This document shows, in pieces, positions 8,501-17,856 of a stretch of DNA of 56,002 nucleotides. Where the stretch lies: NCBI GenBank assembly GCA_022843745.1, contig JALHNB010000024.1, positions 1-56,002 of the forward strand, written 5' to 3'. The notes beneath the pieces were generated by a model. That model saw only the letters and a program-made list of their open reading frames with translations, searched no databases and was not told the origin of the DNA. How positions within the stretch are numbered: position 1 is the first letter of the stretch; every line of letters starts with the position of its first letter. Origin of the DNA: Anaerolineae bacterium (GTDB taxonomy: Bacteria > Chloroflexota > Anaerolineae > Aggregatilineales > Phototrophicaceae). A program made the translations under genes and the position numbers.

Positions 8501-8535
8501 AGCTGATGGCTGACCACTGAAAGCTGATAGCGTTT
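8501..8535 (+). repeat. Heptameric tandem repeat before the deoxynucleoside kinase gene
   Basis: Five in-phase 7-mers: AGCTGAT, GGCTGAC, CACTGAA, AGCTGAT, AGCGTTT. The flanks repeat TTAGGATCA, once at the preceding stop codon and once as the ribosome site of the next gene, so the whole spacer looks duplicated. Confidence 0.6.
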
Positions 8536-8544
8536 AGGATCATC

Positions 8545-9180
8545 ATGAATTCAACGCCTAAATATTTCATCGCCATCGCAGGCAACATCGGCGCGGGCAA
8601 AAGTACGCTCACCCGTTTACTGGCCGAGTCATTTGGTTGGCAGCCATTTTACGAAGCCAACGCCGAAAACCCTTATCTGGTCGATTTTTATGCCGATATG
8701 GAGCGCTGGAGTTTTCATTCACAGGTATTTTTCCTGGGCAAACGCCTGGAACACCACCGCCAACTACTCGATCACCGCGGCAGCGTGGTTCAGGATCGCA
8801 CCGTGTACGAGGATGCGGAAATTTTCGCGCGTAATCTCTACGAACAAGGGCGTATGTCCGAGCGTGATTATGATGCCTATCGCCGTCTCTACCAAGCTGT
8901 GAGCGCTTTTGTGCCACCGCCCAATCTCATCGTCTATTTGCAGGGCAGCGTGACGACCTTACTGAAGCATATCGATCAGCGTGGACGCGATTACGAGCGC
9001 AGCATGAGCGCGGATTATATGGAACAGCTCAATCGTCTGTATGACCGTTGGATTGATGGCTGGACAGCCTGCCCTGTGCTGCATGTGCCGATGGATGGCA
9101 TCGATTTCTACAACAACCCACTCGATCTGGAAAACATCAAACACAGCGTCGAAAACGCGCTTCTTATGAAAATCCCCTAA
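8545..9180 (+). CDS. Deoxynucleoside kinase (dCK/dGK family)
   Basis: 211 residues, typical length. It carries the Walker A GNIGAGKS at 13-20, the DRTVYED segment at 84-90 (the DRS-type motif with the base-discriminating region), and the lid RGRDYERS near 146-153. The enzyme phosphorylates deoxyadenosine, deoxyguanosine or deoxycytidine with ATP for dNTP salvage in the cytosol; which one cannot be read from sequence. The start ATG follows the TTAGGAT site. It stands alone between the lipoprotein and the GntR regulator. Confidence 0.9.
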   Translation: MNSTPKYFIAIAGNIGAGKSTLTRLLAESFGWQPFYEANAENPYLVDFYADMERWSFHSQVFFLGKRLEHHRQLLDHRGSVVQDRTVYEDAEIFARNLYEQGRMSERDYDAYRRLYQAVSAFVPPPNLIVYLQGSVTTLLKHIDQRGRDYERSMSADYMEQLNRLYDRWIDGWTACPVLHVPMDGIDFYNNPLDLENIKHSVENALLMKIP

Positions 9181-9243
9181 AAAAACGCCAAAGCTCAATA
9201 GACAGAATAACCAAATCGTGATAGTATAAAAGCTCATTAGTCT

Positions 9244-9269
9244 GATTAATCATATTCATCATATTAATC
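9244..9269. promoter_or_regulatory. Palindrome upstream of the GntR regulator gene (possible autoregulatory operator)
   Basis: GATTAAT (9244-9250) and ATTAATC (9263-9269) form a 7-bp inverted repeat with a 12-bp centre, 25 bp before the regulator start. A TATAAA at 9225-9230 could be its -10. GntR/FCD regulators commonly bind palindromes at their own promoter; the assignment is inferred. Confidence 0.4.
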
Positions 9270-9293
9270 GGATAAAAGAGGCTTTCTATAACT

Positions 9294-9971
9294 ATGTCGC
9301 ACATCGATCTAGACTCTGAGCTTCTCAATTATCTTGCTGCAAACCAATTTGCGCCGGGGGATCGGCTTCCGACGATTGCGGAATTGCAGAGCGATCAGCT
9401 TTTGGGCGTCAGCACCAGCAAGATTCGTGAACAGCTTGAAGTAGCCCGCGCTTTGGGGTTGGTTGAAGTCCGCTCCAAAACCGGGATGCGGATGAAGCCC
9501 TACACCTTCGCCCCAGCAGTACGCCTCAGTCTGTTTTTTGCGTTGGCGCACGATATGAGCCAGTTTGAACACTTCAGTGAGCTGCGGACACATGTGGAAA
9601 TCACTTTCTGGCATGAAGCCTGTGCGCTGCTGACATCGGAAGACAAAGCGCTCATGCGGAACTGCATTGATGTCGCCCGCGCGAAATTGAATGACCGCTG
9701 GATCAGCATCCCCAACCCGGAACACCGCACCTTTCATATGACGATTTTCACGCATTTACGCAATCCATTCGTCCAGGGAATTCTGGAAGCCTATTGGGAT
9801 GCTTACAGCGCCGTCGAACCGAGTCGCTATGCCGATTACGACTATCATCAGAAGGTATGGGACTACCACGAGCAAATCCTGAACCACATATGCGCAGGTA
9901 ACTTTGATGCCGCACAAGCCGCTTTTATCGAACATACCAAGCTGCTGCGCTACCAACGGCAGAGCGAATAA
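9294..9971 (+). CDS. GntR-family transcriptional regulator (FCD/FadR subfamily)
   Basis: 225 residues. The N-terminal winged helix-turn-helix (about 5-75) has the GntR pattern FAPGDRLPTIAELQ, STSKIREQLEVARALGLVEV and RSKTGMR. The C-terminal all-helical FCD-like effector domain (about 85-215) contains E, H and H residues (RTHVEITFWHE, HRTFHMTIF, YHEQILNHI) that bind a metal and a carboxylate ligand in relatives. It probably senses an organic acid. The korAB operon starts 168 bp downstream in the same direction and is a plausible target. The spacer 9972-10139 shows only simple AGCGAT-like repetition. Confidence 0.85.
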   Translation: MSHIDLDSELLNYLAANQFAPGDRLPTIAELQSDQLLGVSTSKIREQLEVARALGLVEVRSKTGMRMKPYTFAPAVRLSLFFALAHDMSQFEHFSELRTHVEITFWHEACALLTSEDKALMRNCIDVARAKLNDRWISIPNPEHRTFHMTIFTHLRNPFVQGILEAYWDAYSAVEPSRYADYDYHQKVWDYHEQILNHICAGNFDAAQAAFIEHTKLLRYQRQSE

Positions 9972-10139
9972 TTTTTTTTAAGGAGCATCATTTATTTATA
10001 GAAATACTGGCAGCGACAGCGGTGGTAATAGCGATAACGACAACGATAGCAAAGCGATAGAGTAAGTAGCCTGCCAGAGGCTGAAATTTCTGGCACTATC
10101 TCAGAAAGGAGAAACGCGCGGTTCAACTGCGCATCGAAA

Positions 10140-11987
10140 ATGACTATTGCACAACCTCAGGCAAATTTACAACCACAAACCGGGGATAATGGGCGGATTG
10201 TAAACGACTTCGCCTTTACAGTAGCGACGAAAAACGGCTCTGGCAGCCAGACTTCCAATAACGTCCTGGTACGCGCCTTATTCAAGATGGGTATCCCGGT
10301 CAACGGCAAGAATTTATTTCCATCGAATATTAAAGGCCTCCCGACCTGGTATACGATCCGGGTGAGCAAGGACGGCTATACAGCACGACGTGCCACGACA
10401 GAAATCGCCGTCGTGTTTAATGAATTGACCGCCGCAGAAGACATTCTCAACCTGCCTCCTGGCGGCGTGTGCATCATCCCACAGGAGTGGAGCTGGGGGC
10501 AAAGCCGTCAGGATATCACCTATTACGAAGTCCCGGTTAAAGACATCATCAAGCAGTTCGACATCCCCAGTGAACGTCGCGAACAGGTCGGCAATATGGT
10601 CTATGTGGGTGTTGTCGCGAAAATGTTCGAGATTCCGCTCAATCTGATCCACGACGCGTTAATGGACAACTTCAAGCGCAAAGAAAAGCCCGTCAAGATG
10701 AATTACGATATTGTCGAGGCGGCTTACAACTGGTCAACCGAGAATCTGGCGAAAAATGACCCCTTCTATTTCGCGCCGCTGGGCATGACCGAAGGTAAGA
10801 TCATCATCACGGGCAACGAAGCAGCGGCGCTGGGCGCACTGTTCGGCGGCCTGACAGTGGCGGCGTGGTATCCGATTACCCCCTCGACCAGCCTGATCGA
10901 CGCGGTGATGGAGTATCAGCACATCCGTAAAGACCCTGATACCGGAAAAAATACCGTTGCCGTTGTCCAGGCTGAAGATGAAATCGCTGCCATTGGTATG
11001 CTCGTGGGCGCGGGCTGGGCAGGCGCACGTGCCATGACCTCGACCAGCGGCCCCGGCATCAGCCTGATGTCCGAGTTCACAGGTCTGGCCTATTTCGCCG
11101 AAGTGCCGATTGTCATCTGGGACATCACCCGTATGGGCCCAAGCACCGGAATGCCGACACGTACCAGCCAGGGCGATTTACTTTTTGCCTACTTCCTGGG
11201 ACATGGCGACAGCCGCCAGGTGTGCCTGCTGCCGGGCAGCGTCGAGGAATGCTTTGAATATGGCTGGCGGGCGCTCGATCTGGCTGAAGAACTGCAAACA
11301 CCCGTTTTTGTCCTCAGCGACCTTGACCTGGGTATGAATAACTGGATGGCTGATCCTTTCACCTATCCTGACCAGCCCATTCAACATGGCAAGACACTCA
11401 ACAAAGTCGGCCTGGAAGAATTATTCGCGGAAAAAGGTGAGTGGTATCGTTACCGTGACTATGATCAGGACGGCGTTGCCTACCGCACTGTACCCGGCAC
11501 CGATCATCCCCGCTCGGCCTATTTCTCACGCGGAACAGGCCACAACGATAAAGCAATTTACAGCGAACGCAGCGACGATTGGGTTCAGAATATGCAGCGC
11601 CTGCGCCGCAAATTTGAAACCGCACGCGCCAAAGTACCTGCCGCGGTCATCGACTATGACGCCAGCAAGAAAATCGGCATCATTTCCTTCGGCTCAAACG
11701 ATCCCGCGATCAAAGAAGCGCAGGATAAACTGGCGGCAGATGGCGTTGAGGTGAACTATCTGCGCGTCCGTGCGCTGCCACTGAAGGAAGAAGTACGCGA
11801 TTTTGTCCTCAACCATGAGCATATTTATGTTGTGGAAAACAACTTTGACGGTCAATTATTCCAACTGCTGCGCATGGAAATCGCTCAGGACACGACACAC
11901 ATGAAATCATTGGCGCTGGGCGATGGCCTCCCAATGACACCGCGCTGGGTTTATAACAACATCTTGGAAGAGGAGCAAAACAAGTGA
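10140..11987 (+). CDS. korA: 2-oxoacid:ferredoxin oxidoreductase, fused gamma-alpha subunit
   Basis: 615 residues. The N-terminal gamma-type domain (about 25-190, RALFKMGIPVNGKNLFPSNI) is fused to the alpha domain (about 210-605) with GNEAAALGALFGG, AWYPITPSTSL, QAEDEIAAIGM and TSTSGPGISLM. With KorB it oxidises a 2-oxoacid (probably 2-oxoglutarate, possibly pyruvate or a branched-chain oxoacid) to acyl-CoA and reduces ferredoxin. It is cytosolic. The gene overlaps korB by 4 nt, so translation is coupled. A strong AGAAAGGAG lies about 20 nt upstream of the chosen ATG. The substrate is not fixed by visible motifs. Confidence 0.9.
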   Translation: MTIAQPQANLQPQTGDNGRIVNDFAFTVATKNGSGSQTSNNVLVRALFKMGIPVNGKNLFPSNIKGLPTWYTIRVSKDGYTARRATTEIAVVFNELTAAEDILNLPPGGVCIIPQEWSWGQSRQDITYYEVPVKDIIKQFDIPSERREQVGNMVYVGVVAKMFEIPLNLIHDALMDNFKRKEKPVKMNYDIVEAAYNWSTENLAKNDPFYFAPLGMTEGKIIITGNEAAALGALFGGLTVAAWYPITPSTSLIDAVMEYQHIRKDPDTGKNTVAVVQAEDEIAAIGMLVGAGWAGARAMTSTSGPGISLMSEFTGLAYFAEVPIVIWDITRMGPSTGMPTRTSQGDLLFAYFLGHGDSRQVCLLPGSVEECFEYGWRALDLAEELQTPVFVLSDLDLGMNNWMADPFTYPDQPIQHGKTLNKVGLEELFAEKGEWYRYRDYDQDGVAYRTVPGTDHPRSAYFSRGTGHNDKAIYSERSDDWVQNMQRLRRKFETARAKVPAAVIDYDASKKIGIISFGSNDPAIKEAQDKLAADGVEVNYLRVRALPLKEEVRDFVLNHEHIYVVENNFDGQLFQLLRMEIAQDTTHMKSLALGDGLPMTPRWVYNNILEEEQNK

Positions 11988-13036
11988 CCACCAACAAGAC
12001 AAATCTGAAGACAAACGCTCTGGGTCTGACTCGCGAAGATTATAAGGGCGCAAAAAGTACGCTCTGCCCCGGCTGCGGTCACGATTCGATTTCGAACCAG
12101 ATTATCAGCATCGCTTATGAAATGGGTCTGGAGCAATATAAGGTCATCAAGCTCAGTGGTATCGGCTGCTCCAGCAAAACCCCCGCCTATTTCATGGGCG
12201 GCGGACATGCTTTCAACAGCATTCACGGGCGTATGCCTTCAGTCGCAACAGGCGCGACACTGGCAAACAGCGAACTGGTCGCGATTGGTGTCAGTGGTGA
12301 TGGTGACACGGGCAGCATCGGCCTGGGGCAGTATAAACACCTGATCCGGCGCAACGTGCCGATGGTCTACATCATCGAAAACAACGGCGTTTATGGACTC
12401 ACCAAAGGTCAGTTTTCCGCCACTGCCGACGAAGGTCAAGTCTTGAAGTATTACGGCAAGAACGAACTTCCGGCGATTGATCTGGCACTGGAAGCGATTA
12501 TCGGCGGATGCACTTTCGTCGCCCGCAGCTTCTCTGGCGATTCAAAACAGGTGCAAACGCTGCTGAAGGCGGCTATCGGACACAAAGGCACGGCGGTGAT
12601 CGACATCGTTAGCCCCTGCGTCACATTCAACAACTCGCCGGAATCGACCAAGAGCTATCCTTACGGCAAAGAACACGAAATTGCGCTGCACGACATTCAG
12701 TATTTCGCGCCGGATTATGTGATGCCGCGTGAGGAAATCACCGCCGATTACGAAGAAGGTACGCTGATTGAAGTCGAAATGCACGATGGTTCGCACATCC
12801 GCTTACAAAAAGTGGGCGAGGAATATGACCCACGCAGCCGCGCGCAAGCGATCCAAATGCTGGAAAAATCCCAGCGTGAACAGCTTTTCCTGACAGGTCT
12901 GCTGTACTATGAAGAACCACGGATGACCCTGGGGGAGACAGTCTCCCTGACGGATACACCGCTGGCCCGTCTGCCTGATGCGAAACTGCGCCCGCCGCGT
13001 GAGGCGCTCGACAAGCTCATGCAGAGCATGATGTAG
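11984..13036 (+). CDS. korB: 2-oxoacid:ferredoxin oxidoreductase, beta subunit (TPP-binding)
   Basis: 350 residues, starting with GTG inside the korA stop (GTGA overlap), with AGAGGAG upstream. The CPGCGHD motif lies near 28-34. The TPP/Mg2+ motif GDGDTGSIG follows near 105-113, then the matching ENNGVYGLTKGQ. No ferredoxin-type 4Fe-4S cluster domain is present; the single CxxC plus later cysteines would hold the usual cluster of two-subunit enzymes. It pairs with KorA for oxidative decarboxylation of 2-oxoacids. The C-terminal region past residue 290 is longer than the catalytic core. Confidence 0.9.
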   Translation: MTTNKTNLKTNALGLTREDYKGAKSTLCPGCGHDSISNQIISIAYEMGLEQYKVIKLSGIGCSSKTPAYFMGGGHAFNSIHGRMPSVATGATLANSELVAIGVSGDGDTGSIGLGQYKHLIRRNVPMVYIIENNGVYGLTKGQFSATADEGQVLKYYGKNELPAIDLALEAIIGGCTFVARSFSGDSKQVQTLLKAAIGHKGTAVIDIVSPCVTFNNSPESTKSYPYGKEHEIALHDIQYFAPDYVMPREEITADYEEGTLIEVEMHDGSHIRLQKVGEEYDPRSRAQAIQMLEKSQREQLFLTGLLYYEEPRMTLGETVSLTDTPLARLPDAKLRPPREALDKLMQSMM

Positions 13037-13051
13037 CCCATTGAAATATCT

Positions 13052-13080
13052 GTAGGGGCGGCTCGGCGAGTCGTCCCTAC
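13052..13080. repeat. GTAGGGGCG-type palindromic repeat, copy 2
   Basis: GTAGGGGCG (13052-13060) faces CGTCCCTAC (13072-13080), 8 of 9 paired, with an inner CTCG/CGAG. It sits 16 bp after korB and could double as a transcript end, but no U-tract follows. Confidence 0.7.
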
Positions 13081-13085
13081 TATTT

Positions 13086-13214
13086 CCCCCTAATTTCTAG
13101 GGGTCGCATCTCTCAATATCTTCGCTAAGATAATCTCTTGATATTGGCACCATAAGAGTCATAATCCACCAATCATGCCTCCATAATCCCCAATCCCCCC
13201 TAATTTCTAGGGGT
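13086..13214. repeat. Duplicated 19-mer with palindromic arms
   Basis: CCCCCTAATTTCTAGGGGT occurs at 13086-13104 and 13196-13214, 110 bp apart. Each copy has arms CCCCTA and TAGGGG around a 5-bp centre. They lie in the 300-bp spacer before the Ca2+ ATPase gene and could be paired operators or remnants of a mobile palindrome. Confidence 0.6.
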
Positions 13215-13253
13215 TTATAATACGTTACTTGACCTAAAATCAGCTTGTTCTGC

Positions 13254-13305
13254 ATGTAATCATCGAATTACATCAAGTTGCCGCCCCAACATTTCGCTAT
13301 ATTAT
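13254..13305 (+). promoter_or_regulatory. Promoter and palindromic operator candidate of the P-type ATPase gene
   Basis: A perfect 7-bp inverted repeat ATGTAAT-CATCGA-ATTACAT (13254-13273) lies directly upstream of TTGCCG (13278-13283). A TATTAT follows at 13300-13305 with 16-bp spacing. The gene begins 33 bp later with an AAGGAG ribosome site. The palindrome touching the -35 suggests regulated transcription. Confidence 0.45.
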
Positions 13306-13337
13306 AGTGATAACAACAAAATAAGGAGCAAAGGTAA

Positions 13338-16268
13338 ATGCCAGATTTTTACAGGCTTGACGTTGATAAAGCCCTATCAGAGCTAAACACGAAACCCCAA
13401 ACAGGCCTGGATGAACCTGAAGTCCAGAAACGTCTGGCACAATTTGGTAAAAATGCTCTACCCACTGACAGCGGTACCAATTGGGTTCAGTTGATTATCG
13501 GCCAGTTCACCGATCTGATGGTCATTATTCTGATCGGTGCTGCCGTGATTTCGTTTTTTCTTGGTGACTCAAAAGATGTCGTGGTTATCCTGGCGATTGT
13601 CATTCTAAACGCCATCCTCGGTATCTATCAGGAATATCGTGCCGAACAGGCATTGGCGGCATTGAACGCGATGCAAGTGCCATTGGTACGTGTCCGGCGA
13701 ACAAGCAGTGTACAGGAAATCAGCGCTGAGGAGCTCGTTCCTGGCGACATTGTACTTTTGCAGGAAGGAGATCGAATTCCTGCGGACGGACGCTTGATTG
13801 AAAGCATCAATCTGCAAATTGATGAATCGCCGCTAACGGGTGAATCCGTTCCCGTTGAGAAAAATATCCTGCCGCTTATCGGTCAGGAGGCGGTTGCCGT
13901 CGGTGATCGCAGTAATATGGCTTTCATGGGTACAGCGGTCAATTATGGTCGTGGTGAAATGGCTGTCACCAATACGGGTTTGAAAACTGAGCTGGGCAAT
14001 ATTGCTGCCCTGCTGCTCCAGGTGGAGCAAGGTATCACCCCATTGCAACGACGTTTGAATAGCCTGGGTCGGGTTTTAGCAATTGGCGCTGGTGTGATTG
14101 TAGCGATTGTTTTCGCCGCAGGTGTTATCCGGGGCATCCCCATCCAGGAAATGTTCCTGACCTCGATCAGCCTTGCTGTAGCCGCTGTGCCAGAAGGCTT
14201 GCCAGCGTTGATTACCATCAGCCTCTCATTGGGCGCAGCGCGTATGGTACGCCGTCACGCGCTCATCCGGCGTTTACCTGCTGTGGAAACGCTCGGCTCG
14301 GTCACGGTGATTTGCTCGGATAAAACCGGGACTCTCACGAAAAACGAAATGACCGCTACCCACATCGCCCTCCCCGGTCATCCAGACATCAATATTACGG
14401 GTGTTGGCTATCATCCTGAAGGCAAATTCCGCCGCTCAGATGAGACATTCCATCCGAGTAGTGACCAGACGGTTGGGCGCTTTATACGGACGATTGCGCT
14501 CTCGACCAATGCCTACTTGCAGCAAAATGGCCTCAGCAGTGTAAAAGTCGTCGGCGATACCACAGAAGCGGCACTGCTTGTCGCGGCGCAAAAAGGTGGC
14601 TGGACACGGGAAGCACTTGAAAAAGACCTCCCTCGTGTGTCTGAACTCCCTTTCAGCAGCGAACGCAAAGCCATGACGACAATCCACAAAGTTGTCGGCA
14701 CTGAAGCGCTTGAATTGTTCCCCAACACGTCATTCATCTCGATTACCAAAGGCGCACCCGATCAACTGGTTGAATGGGCGACTTATGAAACCACCAGCGA
14801 AGGTTCGCAGGAATTAACAGATGAACGTCGCAAAGCCTGGTTTGACGAAATCAACAAAATGGCGAAACAAGGGCTGCGGGTATTAGGAATCGCCTATCGT
14901 CCATTGGAAAGCGTTCCCAATACCGTTACACCAGAGATTGAGCGCGAACTCCACTTGCTGGGGCTGGTTGGTATCCTCGATCCTGCGCGACCTGAAGCCA
15001 AAGAAGCGGTCAAAACCGCGCGGGCGGCTGGCATTCGCAGCATCATGATTACGGGCGACCATGCCCTGACTGCCGAAGCCATCGCTCGTGATCTGGGTAT
15101 CATCCAGCAAAGTGAGAATGCAATCACAGGCGCACAGCTTGATAAAATGGATGACACTGAGCTGCTGAAAAAGCTTGAGCAGACATCAGTTTTTGCGCGT
15201 GTCTCCCCGGAACATAAACTGCGATTGGTGCGAGTCCTGCAAAGCAAAGATGAAATCGTCGCGATGACAGGTGACGGCGTGAACGATGCCCCGGCGCTGA
15301 AACAAGCCGATATTGGTGTAGCGATGGGAATCACCGGCACGGATGTCAGCAAAGGCGCGGCAGCGATGGTGTTGACGGACGATAATTTCGCGTCAATCGT
15401 CAGCGCTGTCGAAGAAGGTCGCGTGATTTACGACAATATCCGCAAGTTCATCAAGTATTTGCTCAGTTCGAACGTCGGCGAAATTCTGGTGATGTTTGTT
15501 GCACTGTTGATTGGCCTCAAAATTCCGCTGCTGGCGATTCAGATTTTGTGGATTAACCTGGTGACGGATGGCCTTCCGGCTATCGCGATGGGCTTTGAGC
15601 CTGCCGAAAAAGGTGTTATGAAGCGCAAGCCGCGTCCCATCCGAGAAAGTATTTTCGCGGGAGGGATGGGACGGCACATCATCTGGGTGTCGATCCTCCT
15701 GACCACCATTACCCTCATTGCATATGTTTATGGCTACACATCGCATAATATGGATCCATTCAGCGACACACTCGGCGTAGAAACGCTGGATCGTGCCGCG
15801 CTGGTAGAGTTAGTCCCCGAAGAATTGGCCCCACAAGACTGGGACACGCTTTCAATCGAAGAACGTACTACCCTTTTATTGGAGCACGAAAATGACGAAG
15901 CCAGCGCTGAAGGTGGAAGCGGCGGCTTATTAGGCGCGGCTGAAAGTGTGCCACGCACGCTATCATTCATGGTGTTAGCGCTCGGCCAGATTTTCCATGT
16001 CATGGCGATTCACGCAGGTGATAAGGTTTCGTTCTTCACCAGTTGGTTCAGCAAAAACTATCTGCTGTTGGTAGCGGTCATTTCAACATTTATCCTGCAA
16101 CTGGGTGTGATATATGTGCCATTCTTGCAGGCAACTTTTGAAACCACGCCTCTGACAGCAACAGAATTGATTATCAGTATCGGGTTGGCATCCATCATTC
16201 TATTCGCGGTGGAAATCGAAAAAGTGCTGCGCCGAAACTGGGACCAAAACCCCGAACCAGCAGCCTAA
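13338..16268 (+). CDS. P-type cation ATPase, P2A (Ca2+-transporting) type
   Basis: 976 residues, ten predicted membrane helices. It has the actuator TGES (about 167-170), M4 PEGLPA (about 284-289), the phosphorylated Asp328 in DKTGT, and the hinge [10 protein letters not shown] (about 644-653). M5 [11 protein letters not shown] and M6 NLVTDGLPA match the Ca2+-site helices of SERCA-like pumps, so Ca2+ export is likely, though Mn2+ cannot be excluded. An acidic loop of about 70 residues (about 800-870) lies between M7 and M8. It is transcribed alone between its own promoter candidate and an intrinsic terminator. Confidence 0.92.
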   Translation: MPDFYRLDVDKALSELNTKPQTGLDEPEVQKRLAQFGKNALPTDSGTNWVQLIIGQFTDLMVIILIGAAVISFFLGDSKDVVVILAIVILNAILGIYQEYRAEQALAALNAMQVPLVRVRRTSSVQEISAEELVPGDIVLLQEGDRIPADGRLIESINLQIDESPLTGESVPVEKNILPLIGQEAVAVGDRSNMAFMGTAVNYGRGEMAVTNTGLKTELGNIAALLLQVEQGITPLQRRLNSLGRVLAIGAGVIVAIVFAAGVIRGIPIQEMFLTSISLAVAAVPEGLPALITISLSLGAARMVRRHALIRRLPAVETLGSVTVICSDKTGTLTKNEMTATHIALPGHPDINITGVGYHPEGKFRRSDETFHPSSDQTVGRFIRTIALSTNAYLQQNGLSSVKVVGDTTEAALLVAAQKGGWTREALEKDLPRVSELPFSSERKAMTTIHKVVGTEALELFPNTSFISITKGAPDQLVEWATYETTSEGSQELTDERRKAWFDEINKMAKQGLRVLGIAYRPLESVPNTVTPEIERELHLLGLVGILDPARPEAKEAVKTARAAGIRSIMITGDHALTAEAIARDLGIIQQSENAITGAQLDKMDDTELLKKLEQTSVFARVSPEHKLRLVRVLQSKDEIVAMTGDGVNDAPALKQADIGVAMGITGTDVSKGAAAMVLTDDNFASIVSAVEEGRVIYDNIRKFIKYLLSSNVGEILVMFVALLIGLKIPLLAIQILWINLVTDGLPAIAMGFEPAEKGVMKRKPRPIRESIFAGGMGRHIIWVSILLTTITLIAYVYGYTSHNMDPFSDTLGVETLDRAALVELVPEELAPQDWDTLSIEERTTLLLEHENDEASAEGGSGGLLGAAESVPRTLSFMVLALGQIFHVMAIHAGDKVSFFTSWFSKNYLLLVAVISTFILQLGVIYVPFLQATFETTPLTATELIISIGLASIILFAVEIEKVLRRNWDQNPEPAA

Positions 16269-16280
16269 GATTCATCATTC

Positions 16281-16320
16281 GAGCCGCCAGAGCATCCCAC
16301 GTTTTGGCGGTTCGTTTTTA
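16281..16320 (+). terminator. Intrinsic terminator after the Ca2+ ATPase gene
   Basis: GAGCCGCCA (16281-16289) pairs with TGGCGGTTC (16305-16313, one G-U pair), followed by GTTTTTA. It stands 12 bp after the stop and faces the convergent gene ending at 16342. Confidence 0.8.
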
Positions 16321-16341
16321 TCCTCTGTAACCCTGCCTGAT

Positions 16342-17751
16342 TTATCCCTTGATGACCTTGCCCTGCATCTCGGACGGGATTGCGATCCCCATACGGTCAA
16401 GAAGTGTTGGCGCAATGTCCATCAGTTGATGCCCGGTTACGCGCCCTGCTCCCCGCCGTCCGGGTTCATGCAGCACGAACATCCCACGACGGGCGTGATT
16501 CGCATCGTCCGGGCCAGTGTCATTTTCCAGCGTATAATGCCGACCATGCCCCAGACTCCCCACCGCCCGCCAATGTAAATCGCCAAAATACACCAGCAAA
16601 TCCGGCGCAACGCCGCGCACCTGCTCATAAATAGCATCTGGCTTAAAAACGGTTGTGTTCAGACTTTCTCCGTCTGCACCGGGGATCGCCGCCAACGCAA
16701 GCGCTAATTCATCGCGTACCTGTTGATAATGCGACGCGGGAATCATGCCCTGCGGTTCGCGCCCCTCGACGTTGAGGAAAATACGACCATAATATCCGCC
16801 GCTTGCCCAGGCTTTTGTGCGCGACCAATCGACATCCAGATTTTCGAAGGGTGTAATTTTGCCGTCCGGGGGCGGCGTTCTCAGGCTCAGCCAGCCGTTG
16901 CGCCACAACCACTCGTTAACGCAGATGCCGCCGTCCATGCGTGTGATGCCGTGATCGCTGACCACCAGCACGGTCACATCATCTCCCGCAGCTTCAATCA
17001 ACTGCCCGGCCATCCCATCCACCATGCGATAGTAATCAAAAATCGCGGATTCGAACGGATTTCCACGCTCATACAGGCGATGTTCGGGGTCGTGATAGCG
17101 CCAGAAGCCGTGATGGATGCGATCAACACCCATGTTGACGTGCATGAAGAAATCCCAGGGCTTTTCGGTGATGCAATAGCGCAGCAGCTTAAACTGAATT
17201 TCCGTCATGTCGATGATTTGCTGCAAGAGACGTGCTTTATCCATCGTGCGGAAATCTTTGACATCGAACGCATAATTGGGCGCGACCTTCAAAACTTCCT
17301 GCTTGAAAATAGCGGGGTAAGTGAATGCATTTTCGGTGCCGGGGGTTAAAAAGCAGCTCACCATATGACCGCTGATTGGGCGTACCGGGTAGGTCTGCGG
17401 AACGCCGATCACCACCGACTGCCGTCCGGCCTCGCCCGCATAATCCCAGACACGCTTGACTTTAATCGACGCGGAGTTTGCGGTTGTCATTTGACTATAC
17501 GAATGGTCGGCACGATTTCGAAATCCGTATATGCCCAAAACGCCCGGATCACGACTGCTCAACATGCTGGCCCACGCCGGAACGGTGATGCAGGGGATTG
17601 AAGACTCTAATTCACCCCACGTCCCTTGGCTCATCAGGCTGCTGAGGACGGGCATATCCGCTTTAAAATGGTCAAAAGCTAACTTTGGGCTGGCACAATC
17701 CCAACCGAGGACGAGAATGCGGTTTTTCTTTTTGCGACGTAACCAGGACAT
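16342..17751 (-). CDS. Alkaline-phosphatase-superfamily phosphodiesterase/nucleotide pyrophosphatase-like protein
   Basis: 469 residues without a signal peptide, so probably cytosolic. Metal-binding landmarks of type I phosphodiesterases are present: D18 in LVLGWDCAS, the nucleophile region PCITVPAWASM with Thr, NMGVDRIHHGFW, VVSDHGI, and a late GHGRHY. Relatives hydrolyse phosphodiester, pyrophosphate or phosphonate substrates with two metals; the substrate is unknown. The start matches the N-terminal basic run and the first beta-strand. Arginase is upstream on the same strand, separated by about 105 bp of repeat-rich spacer. Confidence 0.8.
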   Translation of the reverse strand: MSWLRRKKKNRILVLGWDCASPKLAFDHFKADMPVLSSLMSQGTWGELESSIPCITVPAWASMLSSRDPGVLGIYGFRNRADHSYSQMTTANSASIKVKRVWDYAGEAGRQSVVIGVPQTYPVRPISGHMVSCFLTPGTENAFTYPAIFKQEVLKVAPNYAFDVKDFRTMDKARLLQQIIDMTEIQFKLLRYCITEKPWDFFMHVNMGVDRIHHGFWRYHDPEHRLYERGNPFESAIFDYYRMVDGMAGQLIEAAGDDVTVLVVSDHGITRMDGGICVNEWLWRNGWLSLRTPPPDGKITPFENLDVDWSRTKAWASGGYYGRIFLNVEGREPQGMIPASHYQQVRDELALALAAIPGADGESLNTTVFKPDAIYEQVRGVAPDLLVYFGDLHWRAVGSLGHGRHYTLENDTGPDDANHARRGMFVLHEPGRRGAGRVTGHQLMDIAPTLLDRMGIAIPSEMQGKVIKG

Positions 17752-17761
17752 AGGAAATTAG

Positions 17762-17842
17762 TGATGAGGGGTGAGTGGTGAGTGACGAGTAAAAAGTTTC
17801 TTCGCGCTATATTGGATTGCCATATTTTTCACTCAGCACTTT
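17762..17842. repeat. Heptamer run plus the shared 17-mer in the arginase-phosphodiesterase spacer
   Basis: 17762-17789 is four 7-mers: TGATGAG, GGGTGAG, TGGTGAG, TGACGAG. At 17826-17842 lies TTTTCACTCAGCACTTT, identical to 505-521. On the minus strand it reads as further heptamers AGTTGAA, AGTGCTG, AGTGAAA. Confidence 0.65.
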
Positions 17843-17856
17843 CAACTTTGCGCTTG

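Noticed and set aside
9972-10139. Leader peptide or riboswitch upstream of korA
   Set aside because: Only low-complexity AGCGAT-like repeats and the ribosome site were seen, with no terminator pair or plausible small frame.
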